Below, one piece after another: positions 34,785 through 43,838 of a stretch of 64,000 nt of DNA (positions are counted from its first letter, which is position 1; the number at the start of each line of letters is the position of its first letter). The notes beneath the pieces were generated by a model. That model made no database searches. It worked only from the letters and a program-made list of their open reading frames with translations, and was not told the origin of the DNA. A program made the translations under genes and the position numbers. This stretch comes from JBATTK01 sp049670505 (GTDB taxonomy: Bacteria > Bacteroidota > Bacteroidia > Flavobacteriales > Flavobacteriaceae): positions 1 to 64,000 of the forward strand of contig JBATTK010000085.1 of the NCBI GenBank assembly GCA_049670505.1. Reading direction: 5' to 3'.

Positions 34785-35937
34785 TTTTCGCTGGTCTTTT
34801 TCTGGTGTTTCTTCTTTTCTTGTTCTTGTTTCTTTTCCTACTGTTCTTTGGTCTATCAAAACGTGTAAGGCTATCTTGCCCTACTACATTTTCGAATACC
34901 GTTCTTTCTTCTATTATATTATCTACCGCGTATTCCTCTAAACTGGCCACTTTCTCCTTTTTCTTGTTCTTTTCAATGATTTCATGTACCTGTTCCTTGG
35001 TCAATGTGTGCCAATTAGCAGGATCATCTTTGTATGAAAACCAAAGTATCCCCTTAAAAATATCCGTTTTTTGGCAAAAAGCCAATCCTTTTTCCGTGAA
35101 GAGTTTACTGTCTTGGGAAGGAAAGTCTTTAAGTGCTTCCAAATACATATCCAACTCATAGTTAAGACAACATTTAAGTTTTCCACATTGCCCGGCCAGT
35201 TTTTGGGGATTAAGGGAAAGTTGTTGGTAGCGGGCGGCCGCGGTACTTACAGACCTAAAATCCGTTAACCAAGTGGAACAGCAGAGTTCCCTTCCACAGG
35301 AACCTATACCCCCTAAGCGCTGCGCTTCCTGGCGATAGCCGATCTGCCGCATCTCTATACGAATACCGAAAGCTTTTGCCATATCTTTGATCAGCTGACG
35401 AAAATCTACCCTTTCCTCGGCTGTATAATAAAATGTAGCTTTGGATCCGTCTCCTTGGAATTCCACATCGGAAATCTTCATCTGAAGGCCCAATATAATA
35501 GCAATTTCCCGGGAACGTTTCTTTATTTCTTCTTCCCTATCCCTGCATCTCTGCCAAATATCTATATCTTTCTGTGAAGCCTTTCGATAAATTTTGGGAA
35601 GTTCATTATCATCAACGGTCTTCTTCTTTTTCATTTGTACTTTTACCAACTCTCCCGTTAAGGTCACCATGCCTACATCATGGCCGGATTTGGCCTGTGA
35701 TGCGACAACATCCCCTATAGAAAGTGATAAATTCCCGGTATTCCTAAAAAACTCTTTTCTGCTATTTTTAAAACGGACCTCCACACAATTAAACGGTTTT
35801 TCCCCATTGGGTAGGGACATATTGGAAAGCCAATCAAACACCGTTAATTTATTACAACCATCTGTGCCACAAGTACCGTTGTTCTTGCATCCACGCGGTT
35901 GTCCGTCTTTACCAGTTGAACAACTGCTACAACCCAT
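34777..35937 (-). CDS. ricT: PSP1-domain protein RicT (YaaT-like)
   Basis: A 386-residue cytoplasmic protein. The PSP1 domain lies in the middle and contains cysteine pairs GGIGSCGRELCCST and AGQCGKLKCCLNY. In Bacillus the RicT/RicA/RicF complex binds Fe-S clusters and affects RNA maturation. The N-terminus is Cys-rich (CSSCSTG, CKNNGTCGTDGC) and the C-terminus is a basic Lys/Arg/Asn tail (NSRKRNKNKKRRNTRKR), both usual in Bacteroidota. Whether an RNA-processing role holds here is inference. It is the first gene of the gldH operon. Confidence 0.85.
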   Translation of the reverse strand: MGCSSCSTGKDGQPRGCKNNGTCGTDGCNKLTVFDWLSNMSLPNGEKPFNCVEVRFKNSRKEFFRNTGNLSLSIGDVVASQAKSGHDVGMVTLTGELVKVQMKKKKTVDDNELPKIYRKASQKDIDIWQRCRDREEEIKKRSREIAIILGLQMKISDVEFQGDGSKATFYYTAEERVDFRQLIKDMAKAFGIRIEMRQIGYRQEAQRLGGIGSCGRELCCSTWLTDFRSVSTAAARYQQLSLNPQKLAGQCGKLKCCLNYELDMYLEALKDFPSQDSKLFTEKGLAFCQKTDIFKGILWFSYKDDPANWHTLTKEQVHEIIEKNKKKEKVASLEEYAVDNIIEERTVFENVVGQDSLTRFDRPKNSRKRNKNKKRRNTRKRPAKNA

Positions 35938-36190
35938 ATTTTGTATCTTGATTTAGCAGAAACTCGGGGTTTCTACTAAAATAGGTTCATATTAAACTCA
36001 AATGTAAAGATAGTATTTTTTTAACGCGATATAAAGTATGTAATATACGACAAGCCTTTCCCAACGAAAAGAAAAAAGTAAAACTCACGATCTAATTGTG
36101 CCCAAAACTCAAATCATGAATTTTTTGTCCTAGGGAATTTTTTGTGCGGGTAGCCCTATTCACCTGACTGCCCAACACCTTGAATCCCTA

Positions 36191-37222
36191 TTATTTTTTA
36201 AATTTGAGCACTTCCGAGCGTCCTTTTTTAAAGATTTTATTGCTTACCGTTATACCCTTTCTCAACTTTTTTTGCTCCTCAAAAGGTAACCCATGGATTT
36301 CCTTACATGCGTTGGAACAGCAATTGTCCATGTTCTTTGCACAGTCTTCACATTGGATGAACAACAAATGACATGCTTCGTTGGCACAGTTTACATGAAC
36401 GTCACAGGGCTTTCCGCACTGATGGCATTGGGCTATTACATGTTCGGAAATTCGTTCGCCCCTTCGGTGATCAAAGACAAAATTTTTACCCAGGAATTTG
36501 TTTTCCAAATTTAATTTTTCTACCTGTCGGGCATATTCTATAATTCCACCCTCCAATTGATAGACTTTTTTAAACCCTTTGTATTTATAATAGGCACTCG
36601 CTTTTTCACAACGGATACCCCCGGTACAGTACATGACCAATTTTTTGTCTTCTTTGTAATCTGCCAAATCCTTCTCGATGAGATCTAGGGAATCCCTAAA
36701 GGTGTCCACATCTGGGGTAATTGCATTCTTAAAATGTCCTATTTCACTTTCATAGTGGTTGCGCATATCCACCAAAACGGTATCCTGATCTTCTATGAGC
36801 GCATTAAATTCAATGGCATTTACATGGATGCCTTTGTTGGTCACGTCAAAGGTGCCATCGTCCAAACCATCGGCCACAATTTTTTTACGGACCTTTACCT
36901 TCAGCTTTAAAAAAGATTTGTTGTCTTGTTCTATAGCAATATTTAAACGTACGTTCCTTAAAAAAGTAATGCTGTCCAAAAACGTCTTAAATGCTTCGAA
37001 ATTTTCAGCGGGAACCGATAATTGTGCATTAATTCCCTCATGGGCCACATAGATACGGCCCAGAACATCCAGCTCGTTCCAATGGATAAATAAGTAGTTA
37101 CGAAAAATTGACGGATTGCCAATATGTGCATAGGCATAGAAAGAGATGGTAAGACGTTCCTTGCCCGCAGCTATAATAAGCGCCTCCCTTTCCTTTGCAC
37201 TTAAAGTATTGTACAGTTGCAT
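36191..37222 (-). CDS. trhO: tRNA uridine(34) hydroxylase TrhO (rhodanese family)
   Basis: Oxygen-dependent enzyme making 5-hydroxyuridine at tRNA position 34. The 343-residue protein has an N-terminal ferredoxin-like domain (HEGINAQLSVP), a rhodanese domain with the active Cys in VMYCTGGIRCEKASAYYKYK, and a C-terminal Cys-rich extension (CHQCGKPC, CANEACH, CEDCAKNMDNCCSNACK). It is monocistronic and diverges from recA. Confidence 0.9.
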   Translation of the reverse strand: MQLYNTLSAKEREALIIAAGKERLTISFYAYAHIGNPSIFRNYLFIHWNELDVLGRIYVAHEGINAQLSVPAENFEAFKTFLDSITFLRNVRLNIAIEQDNKSFLKLKVKVRKKIVADGLDDGTFDVTNKGIHVNAIEFNALIEDQDTVLVDMRNHYESEIGHFKNAITPDVDTFRDSLDLIEKDLADYKEDKKLVMYCTGGIRCEKASAYYKYKGFKKVYQLEGGIIEYARQVEKLNLENKFLGKNFVFDHRRGERISEHVIAQCHQCGKPCDVHVNCANEACHLLFIQCEDCAKNMDNCCSNACKEIHGLPFEEQKKLRKGITVSNKIFKKGRSEVLKFKK

Positions 37223-37424
37223 GCTATACCAATAGTTAAGTTAAAGAATAAATTAAAATGCAAAAGTAGCGATAATCAGGGCAAGTACAAATTAAAAAAA
37301 GCCCTTACTATATGGTAAGGACTCTTTTAAGACCACTCCTTATATTTTCTTTTTCATAGAAATTAAAACGTAGGATAATGACCATCGCTGCCCAAAATTC
37401 CAAAAGGAACACGGTATATCTTTT

Positions 37425-37513
37425 TAGAACGTAGTTCTAGTTTCTATAGAGATGCTTGTTTTGGCAAAAGGTTGCGTTGCCGTTGGGATATGAAAAAAGA
37501 AATGGTAATTTAG
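37425..37513 (+). promoter_or_regulatory. recA upstream region: palindrome and candidate promoter
   Basis: In the 311-bp gap before recA there is a perfect 15-bp inverted repeat TAGAAC-GTA-GTTCTA (37425-37439). A possible promoter follows, with TTG at 37483 and TAATTTAG at 37506-37513 (20-bp spacer), about 20 bp before the ATG. The GAAC...GTTC core recalls LexA-type SOS boxes of other phyla (where the spacer is four), so it is a candidate damage-response operator. A weaker hairpin (CCTTAC/GTAAGG) lies at 37304-37321. Confidence 0.45.
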
Positions 37514-37533
37514 CGTCCCTAACATTTTATGAA

Positions 37534-38541
37534 ATGAGTTCAGAAAAAGAAGCAAAATTAAAAGCCCTAAAACTTACATTGGATAAACTGGATAAAACCT
37601 ATGGCAAAGGTGCCGTTATGAAGATGGGCGATAGTGTTGTTGAAAATGTAGAAGTAATTCCTTCAGGTTCCTTGGGTCTAGATGTTGCTTTGGGCGTAGG
37701 AGGCTATCCCAGAGGAAGGGTAATTGAAATTTATGGTCCGGAATCTTCCGGAAAAACCACACTTACACTTCATGCCATGGCAGAAGCCCAAAAAAATGGG
37801 GGAATCGCCGCCTTTATTGATGCCGAACATGCCTTTGATCGTTTTTATGCACAAAAACTGGGAGTGGATATCGATAATTTAATAATTTCCCAACCCGATA
37901 ACGGGGAACAGGCATTGGAAATAACAGATAATCTAATTCGCTCGGGAGCTATCGATATTGTCGTTATAGATTCTGTTGCCGCATTGACCCCAAAAAGCGA
38001 AATAGAGGGGGAAATGGGAGATTCCAAGATGGGGCTCCATGCAAGATTGATGTCCCAAGCGTTGCGAAAGTTGACGGGTTCCATTAGTAAAACCAATTGT
38101 ACCGTAATTTTTATCAATCAGTTGCGTGAAAAAATTGGAGTGATGTTCGGAAATCCTGAAACTACCACTGGTGGAAATGCACTTAAATTTTATGCTTCCG
38201 TTCGTTTGGATATTAGAAGATCCACACAAATAAAGGATACCGACGGGGGCGTACAGGGAAACAAGACCCGTGTAAAAGTGGTAAAGAACAAAGTTGCACC
38301 TCCTTTTAGAACCGCCGAATTTGACATTATGTACGGAGCAGGTATTTCAAAAGTTGGTGAAGTCCTGGACCTGGGCGTTGAATATGAAATCATCAAAAAA
38401 AGTGGTTCATGGTTCAGCTATGGCGAAACCAAATTAGGTCAGGGCAGGGATGCCGTAAAAGCTCTTTTACAGGACAACCCTGAACTTTCCGAGGAATTGG
38501 AAGCCAAAATAAAGGAAGCTATAAGTGTAGTTAAAGCTTAA
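37534..38541 (+). CDS. recA: Recombinase RecA
   Basis: Strand-exchange ATPase for homologous recombination and DNA repair, 335 residues. Walker A is GPESSGKTTLTLHAM. Walker B is DIVVIDSVAALTP. Other signatures are LRKLTGSISKTNCTVIFINQ and MFGNPETTTGGNALKFYASV (L1/L2 regions). The start MSSEKEAKLKALKL at 37534 fits the family, while the longer frame starting at 37456 overlaps the promoter region. The C-terminal tail is acidic, as usual. Confidence 0.97.
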   Translation: MSSEKEAKLKALKLTLDKLDKTYGKGAVMKMGDSVVENVEVIPSGSLGLDVALGVGGYPRGRVIEIYGPESSGKTTLTLHAMAEAQKNGGIAAFIDAEHAFDRFYAQKLGVDIDNLIISQPDNGEQALEITDNLIRSGAIDIVVIDSVAALTPKSEIEGEMGDSKMGLHARLMSQALRKLTGSISKTNCTVIFINQLREKIGVMFGNPETTTGGNALKFYASVRLDIRRSTQIKDTDGGVQGNKTRVKVVKNKVAPPFRTAEFDIMYGAGISKVGEVLDLGVEYEIIKKSGSWFSYGETKLGQGRDAVKALLQDNPELSEELEAKIKEAISVVKA

Positions 38542-38627
38542 AGCGCAATATCTATAATTTAGGTATTTTAACCTTATTTACGCAACCTTTGCCTTTGGCT
38601 AACATCTTTTGATTAAAAAGACTTGTT

Positions 38628-39056
38628 ATGAAGAGGTTGTTGTTTTTTCTTTTCATTGCTCTTGCAATTCTATCCCTCAATTCCTGCGATATTGATGATG
38701 GGCCAAATTTCAATTTTGTCTCGTTGCAAATCGTGGATGTGGAAGTTCCGGAATCTTTTACCCTTAATGAAACACATGTAATCAAAGTGACGTATCTAAG
38801 ACCGAACGGTTGTACTTCTTTTCAAGGTTTTGATATTGCCAAACCAGATGTAACCGTACGGAATGTTGTGGCGATCGGTGCCGTACGAACTGATTTGGTA
38901 TGTACGGAAGAAACGGAAACGGTTGAAACCTCATTTAGGTTTATTGCGCTGTTTTCGGATACCTATTTGTTTCAATTCTGGACCGGCGAAGATGCGGACG
39001 GAAATCCGGAATATCTTGAGATAGAAGTGCCTGTAAACCAAGAGCAGACGAATTAA
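38628..39056 (+). CDS. Small hypothetical lipoprotein
   Basis: A 142-residue exported lipoprotein with the signal MKRLLFFLFIALAILSLNSC, then an acidic start (DIDDGPNF). The mature part is predicted all-beta (FVSLQIVDVEVPESF, THVIKVTYLRPNGCTSFQGF) with two cysteines that could form a disulfide. The function is unknown. The sigma factor gene starts 28 bp downstream, so it may be in the same transcript. Confidence 0.7.
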   Translation: MKRLLFFLFIALAILSLNSCDIDDGPNFNFVSLQIVDVEVPESFTLNETHVIKVTYLRPNGCTSFQGFDIAKPDVTVRNVVAIGAVRTDLVCTEETETVETSFRFIALFSDTYLFQFWTGEDADGNPEYLEIEVPVNQEQTN

Positions 39057-39084
39057 TTAAAACATAATCTAACCAACAAATATT

Positions 39085-39651
39085 TTGAGTCTGGAAGAAC
39101 TCATAAACAATTGCAAAAAAGGCAATAGAACCGCGCAGGAACAATTATACAGGAAATACTCCCGTATACTGTTTGGTATATGTCTTAAATATTCCCGTAA
39201 TAAAACGGAAGCGGAAGATAATTTGCATGACAGTTTTATGACCATTTTCGACAAAATAGACCAATATAAATTTAAAGGTTCCTTTGAAGGTTGGATAAAA
39301 CGAATAACGGTCAATACCGTACTCCAAAAATATAGAAAGGAAGAACATTTAAATGTAGTTTCGGAAAATATTCAAGAGGATACGGCGGTAGACTCCGATT
39401 ATAAGGATATTGGTCTTTCTACCCTTCTCCAATATATTCAGGAATTGCCCAATAAATATCGAATGACCTTTAATTTGTACGTGCTTGATGGGTATACCCA
39501 TAGGGAAATTGCGGAAATGTTGGGAACATCTTCCGGGACATCCAAATCCAATCTTGCCAGGGCAAGAGTGATTTTGAAGGAAAAAATAGAGACAGGCCGG
39601 ACTAAAGCGATTATCGGAATCCTAATCATTTTTACAGGGTTTTATGTATGA
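39085..39651 (+). CDS. ECF RNA polymerase sigma factor
   Basis: A 188-residue sigma-70 family protein. Region 2 is YSRILFGICLKYSRNKTEAE followed by DNLHDSFMTIF. Region 4 is LPNKYRMTFNLYVLDGYTHR and AEMLGTSSGTSKSNLARAR. The start is TTG at 39085; no ATG is nearby. A hydrophobic C-terminal tail (KAIIGILIIFTGFYV) is unusual and could tether it to the membrane. The next gene likely encodes its partner anti-sigma protein. Confidence 0.85.
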   Translation: MSLEELINNCKKGNRTAQEQLYRKYSRILFGICLKYSRNKTEAEDNLHDSFMTIFDKIDQYKFKGSFEGWIKRITVNTVLQKYRKEEHLNVVSENIQEDTAVDSDYKDIGLSTLLQYIQELPNKYRMTFNLYVLDGYTHREIAEMLGTSSGTSKSNLARARVILKEKIETGRTKAIIGILIIFTGFYV

Positions 39652-39717
39652 TAATTGAAGGATTACAGCAGTGCGTATAGAAAGAGAAAATATAAAAATT
39701 GCATAATTCATTGCAGC

Positions 39718-41262
39718 ATGAGTAAAAAGAAAATAGATGAACTGTTCCAAGAGAAGTTGAAGAGCTTCGATGAAATTCCGGATGAAAAAGTCTGGAAGGC
39801 CATCGAAACTTCCTTGGACCAAAGGAAAAAATCCCGCAAGCTTATCCCCCTATGGTGGAAGCTGGGCGGTGTGGCGGCACTATTGGCCATTGTTTTGTAT
39901 GTCATAAATCCATTTGCAAGTGGTCCGGATATAGAAACTATTATAACCGATGTGGATGATACAAAAACCCAAAAAATAGAACAGAACAAGAGTCCGGACA
40001 ATAGGGATCATACGGTACCGGACGAAAATTTGGAAAAAGTGGTGACCACTCCGGAAAACAATGCGCAAATCAATGCCGATGATCATGTAACTCCCTTAGA
40101 AAAAAAATCGTCCTATCCGGAAACTACAGAAGAAAGTCTGGCCAATTCTCAGATAAAAAAAGAACAAACACATGACATAGACCAAAACATCGGAAATCAA
40201 AAAAACCGGATTAGCTCGGCAGGCTCACAAAACAAATCGACAAATGATAACAAAGACATAGCTAAGACCAACAAAGAAGATTCTTTTATCGATTCCAAAA
40301 AAGAGGCTATTGCCAAAAATTTGGAGGAAGACCAAATCAACCATCAAAAAAATCAAAATCCTAAGGAAAATAAAGAGAAAGGTATCTTTAAAAAAGAGAT
40401 GGGCAAGGAAGCGGTTGTACAGACCGATAAACAAAAACAGACCGATGCAATAGAAGAGAGTAATAAGAAATCTATTTTTGATGAAATTGCGGCGCAGGAA
40501 GAGGAGGCATTAATTGCAGAAAACAATACGGGAAAATGGTCTGTTGGACCTAGCGTGGCCCCTGTTTATTTTGATTCCTTTGGCGAAGGTTCCCCTATCC
40601 ATTCCGATTTTACACCCAATTCCAAATCCGGTAATGTGAACTTTAGTTATGGCCTTTCCGTATCCTATGAAATCAATAAAAGATTAAGTCTACGTACGGG
40701 TATCCATAAAGTAGATTATGGCTACGATACTGATCAAGTTGAATTCTCTTCGTCCATAGATGGTTCCACAAATGCGGTTATAGATAATATTGATTATTCC
40801 CGCGCTTCAAGAAATCTGGTTATACGAAGTAAAGCTTCCGGCGGCTTTTCCGATCCGCTTTCAAATTCAGTCGAATTTGTAAGCGCGGAAACCCCTTCCC
40901 TTGATGGCAGAATGGTACAGGAATTTGGATATTTGGAAGTCCCCTTTGAGCTTAACTACGCTTTGGTAGACAAAAAGATGGGCGTAAATGTCATAGGTGG
41001 TTTTAGTTCATTGTTCCTTGTGGATGATGCTATTCGCCTTGAATCCGAAGGTCTTTCTACAGAAGTCGGCACAAGTAATAAAATTAATTCGGTAAACTTC
41101 AGTACCAATGTAGGTTTGGGTATTAATTATAAGTTTAGCTCAAAAGTACGATTGAATGTGGAACCTATATTTAAATATCAACTGAATACATTTTCCGAAA
41201 CTGCCGGCGATTTTAGACCATTTTCAATAGGTGTTTACAGTGGTATAAACTACAGGTTTTAA
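39718..41262 (+). CDS. Putative anti-sigma/outer-membrane beta-barrel fusion protein
   Basis: A 514-residue protein in three parts. The N-terminal cytoplasmic part (MSKKKIDELFQEKLKSFDEI) resembles flavobacterial proteins encoded next to ECF sigma factors. One membrane helix follows (about 50-70), then a long Asn/Lys/Gln/Glu-rich spacer (about 80-280), and finally a C-terminal beta-barrel-like domain (about 285-514) ending in Arg-Phe (IGVYSGINYRF). Alternating aromatic strands support a porin/OmpA-type barrel. The start at 39718 is preferred to a TTG at 39655. If correct, one chain would span inner membrane, periplasm and outer membrane and could signal to the sigma factor. Confidence 0.75.
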   Translation: MSKKKIDELFQEKLKSFDEIPDEKVWKAIETSLDQRKKSRKLIPLWWKLGGVAALLAIVLYVINPFASGPDIETIITDVDDTKTQKIEQNKSPDNRDHTVPDENLEKVVTTPENNAQINADDHVTPLEKKSSYPETTEESLANSQIKKEQTHDIDQNIGNQKNRISSAGSQNKSTNDNKDIAKTNKEDSFIDSKKEAIAKNLEEDQINHQKNQNPKENKEKGIFKKEMGKEAVVQTDKQKQTDAIEESNKKSIFDEIAAQEEEALIAENNTGKWSVGPSVAPVYFDSFGEGSPIHSDFTPNSKSGNVNFSYGLSVSYEINKRLSLRTGIHKVDYGYDTDQVEFSSSIDGSTNAVIDNIDYSRASRNLVIRSKASGGFSDPLSNSVEFVSAETPSLDGRMVQEFGYLEVPFELNYALVDKKMGVNVIGGFSSLFLVDDAIRLESEGLSTEVGTSNKINSVNFSTNVGLGINYKFSSKVRLNVEPIFKYQLNTFSETAGDFRPFSIGVYSGINYRF

Positions 41263-41305
41263 GGAGGTTGGTTAGGTTAGTTATTGCCCACGCAATAACG
41301 CCTTT

Positions 41306-41340
41306 ACGCCCTGGCAACTCCGTCAGGGCGTTCTTTATTT
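41306..41340 (+). terminator. Terminator after the sigma-factor operon
   Basis: ACGCCCTG (41306-41313) pairs with CAGGGCGT (41324-41331) around a ten-base loop, followed by TTCTTTATTT. It overlaps the stop of the convergent plsC gene. Confidence 0.75.
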
Positions 41341-42081
41341 CTTCAAATCCGCCGTAAGCTCTTTCAAAATAACATTTCGGACCTGATCGCGCAGTGTGGC
41401 CTTTTCTTCTTCTTTAAGTCGATCGGTCTTAAAAAAAGAATGCACCTTCGCCCGGGTTACACCAGGGCCTCCACTTAAAAGTGTAAAGGGGAAACGTTTC
41501 TTATTGTCATAAAAAGTAATGGGCACCACAGGTATTCCATGTGAAATGGTCATTTTAAAGGCGCCATCCTTAAATTCATCCAGCACTATATGTTCCTCCG
41601 GCACTCCCCCCTCCGGAAAAATACAAATACTCAATCCTTGGCCCAATCTTCGTTTTGCCCTCATATATACGCCTGTTCTACTTCTAGAATCCTCTCGGTC
41701 TACCATAATACAGACCCGCTTGTAAAAAAATCCAAAAATGGGAATTTTTACCAATTCCTTCTTCCCAACAAAAACAAAAGGATTCCTGCTCACCCTCAAC
41801 ATTAGCATAATATCCAACATACTGGTATGGTTTGCTACCAACATATAGCTTTTTCCTTTTATCATTTGTTGTTCCCGCCTAATCTTAGGAAAACATCCCA
41901 TTCCGTGCAAAATTGGCGCGGCCCACAAATTTCGGGCCAACCAAAAAAACCAGGGATACCATTTTTCCGAAAGGGTAGATATGAATAAAAATGGAAAAAA
42001 AAGCACTATAGGTAGTGTAACCAATATATAGAACCAAATGCGGTACGCTATATGGCCTATGTTTTTAAAAAAGCTGCCCAT
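41335..42081 (-). CDS. plsC: 1-acyl-sn-glycerol-3-phosphate acyltransferase
   Basis: Membrane enzyme adding the second acyl chain to make phosphatidic acid. The 248-residue protein has an N-terminal membrane helix (about 14-38), the HX4D catalytic motif in VANHTSMLDIML, CIMVDREDSRSRTG, the IFPEGGVPEE substrate motif and a late VVPITFYDN. It is a single-gene unit converging with the sigma operon. Confidence 0.9.
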   Translation of the reverse strand: MGSFFKNIGHIAYRIWFYILVTLPIVLFFPFLFISTLSEKWYPWFFWLARNLWAAPILHGMGCFPKIRREQQMIKGKSYMLVANHTSMLDIMLMLRVSRNPFVFVGKKELVKIPIFGFFYKRVCIMVDREDSRSRTGVYMRAKRRLGQGLSICIFPEGGVPEEHIVLDEFKDGAFKMTISHGIPVVPITFYDNKKRFPFTLLSGGPGVTRAKVHSFFKTDRLKEEEKATLRDQVRNVILKELTADLKK

Positions 42082-42217
42082 GGGATCAAAAGTAATAATT
42101 TCGATTGTTCAAAATTTTTATTTCCAGTAGAAAAATAAAAGTTTCTTCGCACTGCGTAGCTTTCTTAAATAGAAGAATACCGATAGGTATTTAAAAGATT
42201 TGTTTTACTTGACGCTA

Positions 42218-42251
42218 TTTGGCCCATTTTTTATGATTTGTTTTAACTTTG
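42218..42251 (+). promoter_or_regulatory. Candidate promoter of trpS
   Basis: TTTG at 42218-42221, a 22-bp spacer, and TAACTTTG at 42244-42251, matching TAnnTTTG. The trpS ATG follows 22 bp later. Confidence 0.6.
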
Positions 42252-42273
42252 CCCTCGTTATCAATTCATATCA

Positions 42274-43242
42274 ATGGCTAGAATCTTAACAGGAATACAA
42301 AGTACCGGAACACCACACTTAGGGAATATTTTGGGAGCCATTGCCCCTGCATTAAAAATGGCGGAGAATCCAAAGAACGAATCTTTTCTTTTCATTGCGG
42401 ATATGCATTCACTGACACAGATAAAGGATGGGAAGGAGCTTAAGAACAATACCTATGCCACAGCCGCCACTTGGTTAGCTTTTGGTCTCAACATTGATCA
42501 AACGGTCTTTTACAGACAAAGTGATGTGCCACAGGTAACAGAATTGGCATGGTACCTTAGTTGTTTTTTTCCCTACCAACGTCTTACACTTGCCCATTCG
42601 TTCAAGGATAAGGCCTATCGCTTGGAAGATGTTAATGCGGGCCTGTTTTCCTATCCTATGTTAATGGCTGCGGATATATTACTTTACGATGCCCATATTG
42701 TTCCCGTAGGAAAAGATCAATTGCAACATTTGGAAATGACAAGAGATGTGGCTTCGCGTTTCCATGCCCAGTTGGGGGAAACATTTGTGCTTCCCGAAGC
42801 GCAAGTGCAAAAGGAAACCATGTATATCCCTGGAACCGACGGTGAAAAAATGAGTAAAAGCAAGGGAAATATCATCAATATTTTTCAATCGGACAAAAAG
42901 CTTCGTAAACAAATTATGGGTATTCAGACGGATAGCACCCCTATGGAAGCACCAAAGAATCCGGACACCGACAATATCTTTGCACTCTACAAAATTATGG
43001 CTTCTGATAAGCAGATTTCAGAAATGCGGTCCAACTACTTAAATGGCAACTATGGATACGGACATGCAAAACAGGCGTTGTTCGAAGTTGTTCTGGAAAA
43101 GTTTGGGAACGCCCGGGAAAAATTCGATTACTATATGAACCATCTTAATGAGGTAGACGATGTGTTGGCCATAGGGGCCGAAAAAGCTAAAAAAGTAGCG
43201 GATGTTGTACTAGAAAGGGTAAGGAGCAAAGTTGGGTATTAA
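42274..43242 (+). CDS. trpS: Tryptophan-tRNA ligase
   Basis: Class I aminoacyl-tRNA synthetase charging tRNA-Trp, 322 residues. The HIGH-type motif is in GTPHLGNILGA, and the KMSKS motif in GEKMSKSKGNIIN. DMHSLTQIK, YDAHIVPVGKDQLQHLEMTR and the C-terminal helical anticodon domain are as expected. Monocistronic. Confidence 0.96.
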   Translation: MARILTGIQSTGTPHLGNILGAIAPALKMAENPKNESFLFIADMHSLTQIKDGKELKNNTYATAATWLAFGLNIDQTVFYRQSDVPQVTELAWYLSCFFPYQRLTLAHSFKDKAYRLEDVNAGLFSYPMLMAADILLYDAHIVPVGKDQLQHLEMTRDVASRFHAQLGETFVLPEAQVQKETMYIPGTDGEKMSKSKGNIINIFQSDKKLRKQIMGIQTDSTPMEAPKNPDTDNIFALYKIMASDKQISEMRSNYLNGNYGYGHAKQALFEVVLEKFGNAREKFDYYMNHLNEVDDVLAIGAEKAKKVADVVLERVRSKVGY

Positions 43243-43488
43243 TCGGGTTCAGCAATCCAATTCTATTTCTTATAATTAGATCACTCTGGATTCCATAGAA
43301 CAAAATCACATCTAAAATCAGCAGAATCAAAACTATGATGAGCAAGATATTTGTAAAACCCTGCATACGTTTTATTTTCAAAGAAAAGTACGATTAATTT
43401 TAAAAATAATATCCTAAATCCTTTGATTAGATGAAGTAGTTGTCTCCCTTCTCATAAGAATAGACGTGGAAAGCTTCGGGCGGCACAC

Positions 43489-43534
43489 AAAAATTGCTAA
43501 TTTTCGCTAAAATCCAAAAAGTTTAAATGAGTTC
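43489..43534. repeat. Second copy of the window-start repeat (right half)
   Basis: It matches 116-162 with about two mismatches: both contain AAAAATTGCTAATTTTCGCT and continue AATCCAAAAAGTTTAAA, then GAGTTC. The left arm found at 2-20 is not seen here, so this is a half copy. Confidence 0.7.
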
Positions 43535-43648
43535 TACGAGTTGATAATTTAGAGCGAGCTTCCTACAATCCTTCTTGATTTCTATCGAAACCGAAAAGTA
43601 GGCCTGTGAATCCTAACGAAAACCAATAGTGCTATAAAAGACTCCCTG

Positions 43649-43779
43649 GTCGGTTTTGTTGACCATAGAAAGGCATTATAAAGTCTCAACTAAAGATTTA
43701 AAATGGCATTTCATCGATGAAATGCCATAATCAGGGTCATTAAATAGCAAAACAGTACCGTTACAGACCGCTTGGTCTG
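43649..43779. repeat. Dispersed repeat, copy 2 (paired with 13983-14115)
   Basis: The block order GTCGGTTTTGT, ATTTCATCGAT, CAGAC...GTCTG matches the copy at 13983 with spacing 59 and 55 bp. Here the middle block is a 26-bp perfect palindrome (43703-43728) centred on ATCGAT, and the last is a perfect 6+4+6 hairpin. Confidence 0.5.
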
Positions 43780-43838
43780 GAAAAATGGATTCCCGACTTC
43801 ATTCTGACTAGGCCCGGGAATCGCTCGGGAATGACAAA

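Larger units (their letters stand above)
43243..43838. other. 600-bp repeat-rich gap between trpS and dprA
   Basis: A weak minus-strand frame (ATG at 43366, stop at 43187) would give a 59-residue protein with one hydrophobic helix, but it overlaps the trpS end and I do not call it. The rest holds a copy of the GTTTAAAC repeat (43489-43534), a 26-bp perfect palindrome (43703-43728), the palindrome CAGACCgcttGGTCTG (43764-43779), and a CCCGGGAATCGCTCGGGAAT hairpin-like repeat near 43812-43835. Confidence 0.5.

Noticed and set aside
43187..43366. Minus-strand 59-codon frame with one hydrophobic helix after trpS
   Set aside because: It overlaps the trpS 3' end by 56 bp and has no visible promoter or conserved motif; kept only as a remark in the gap description.
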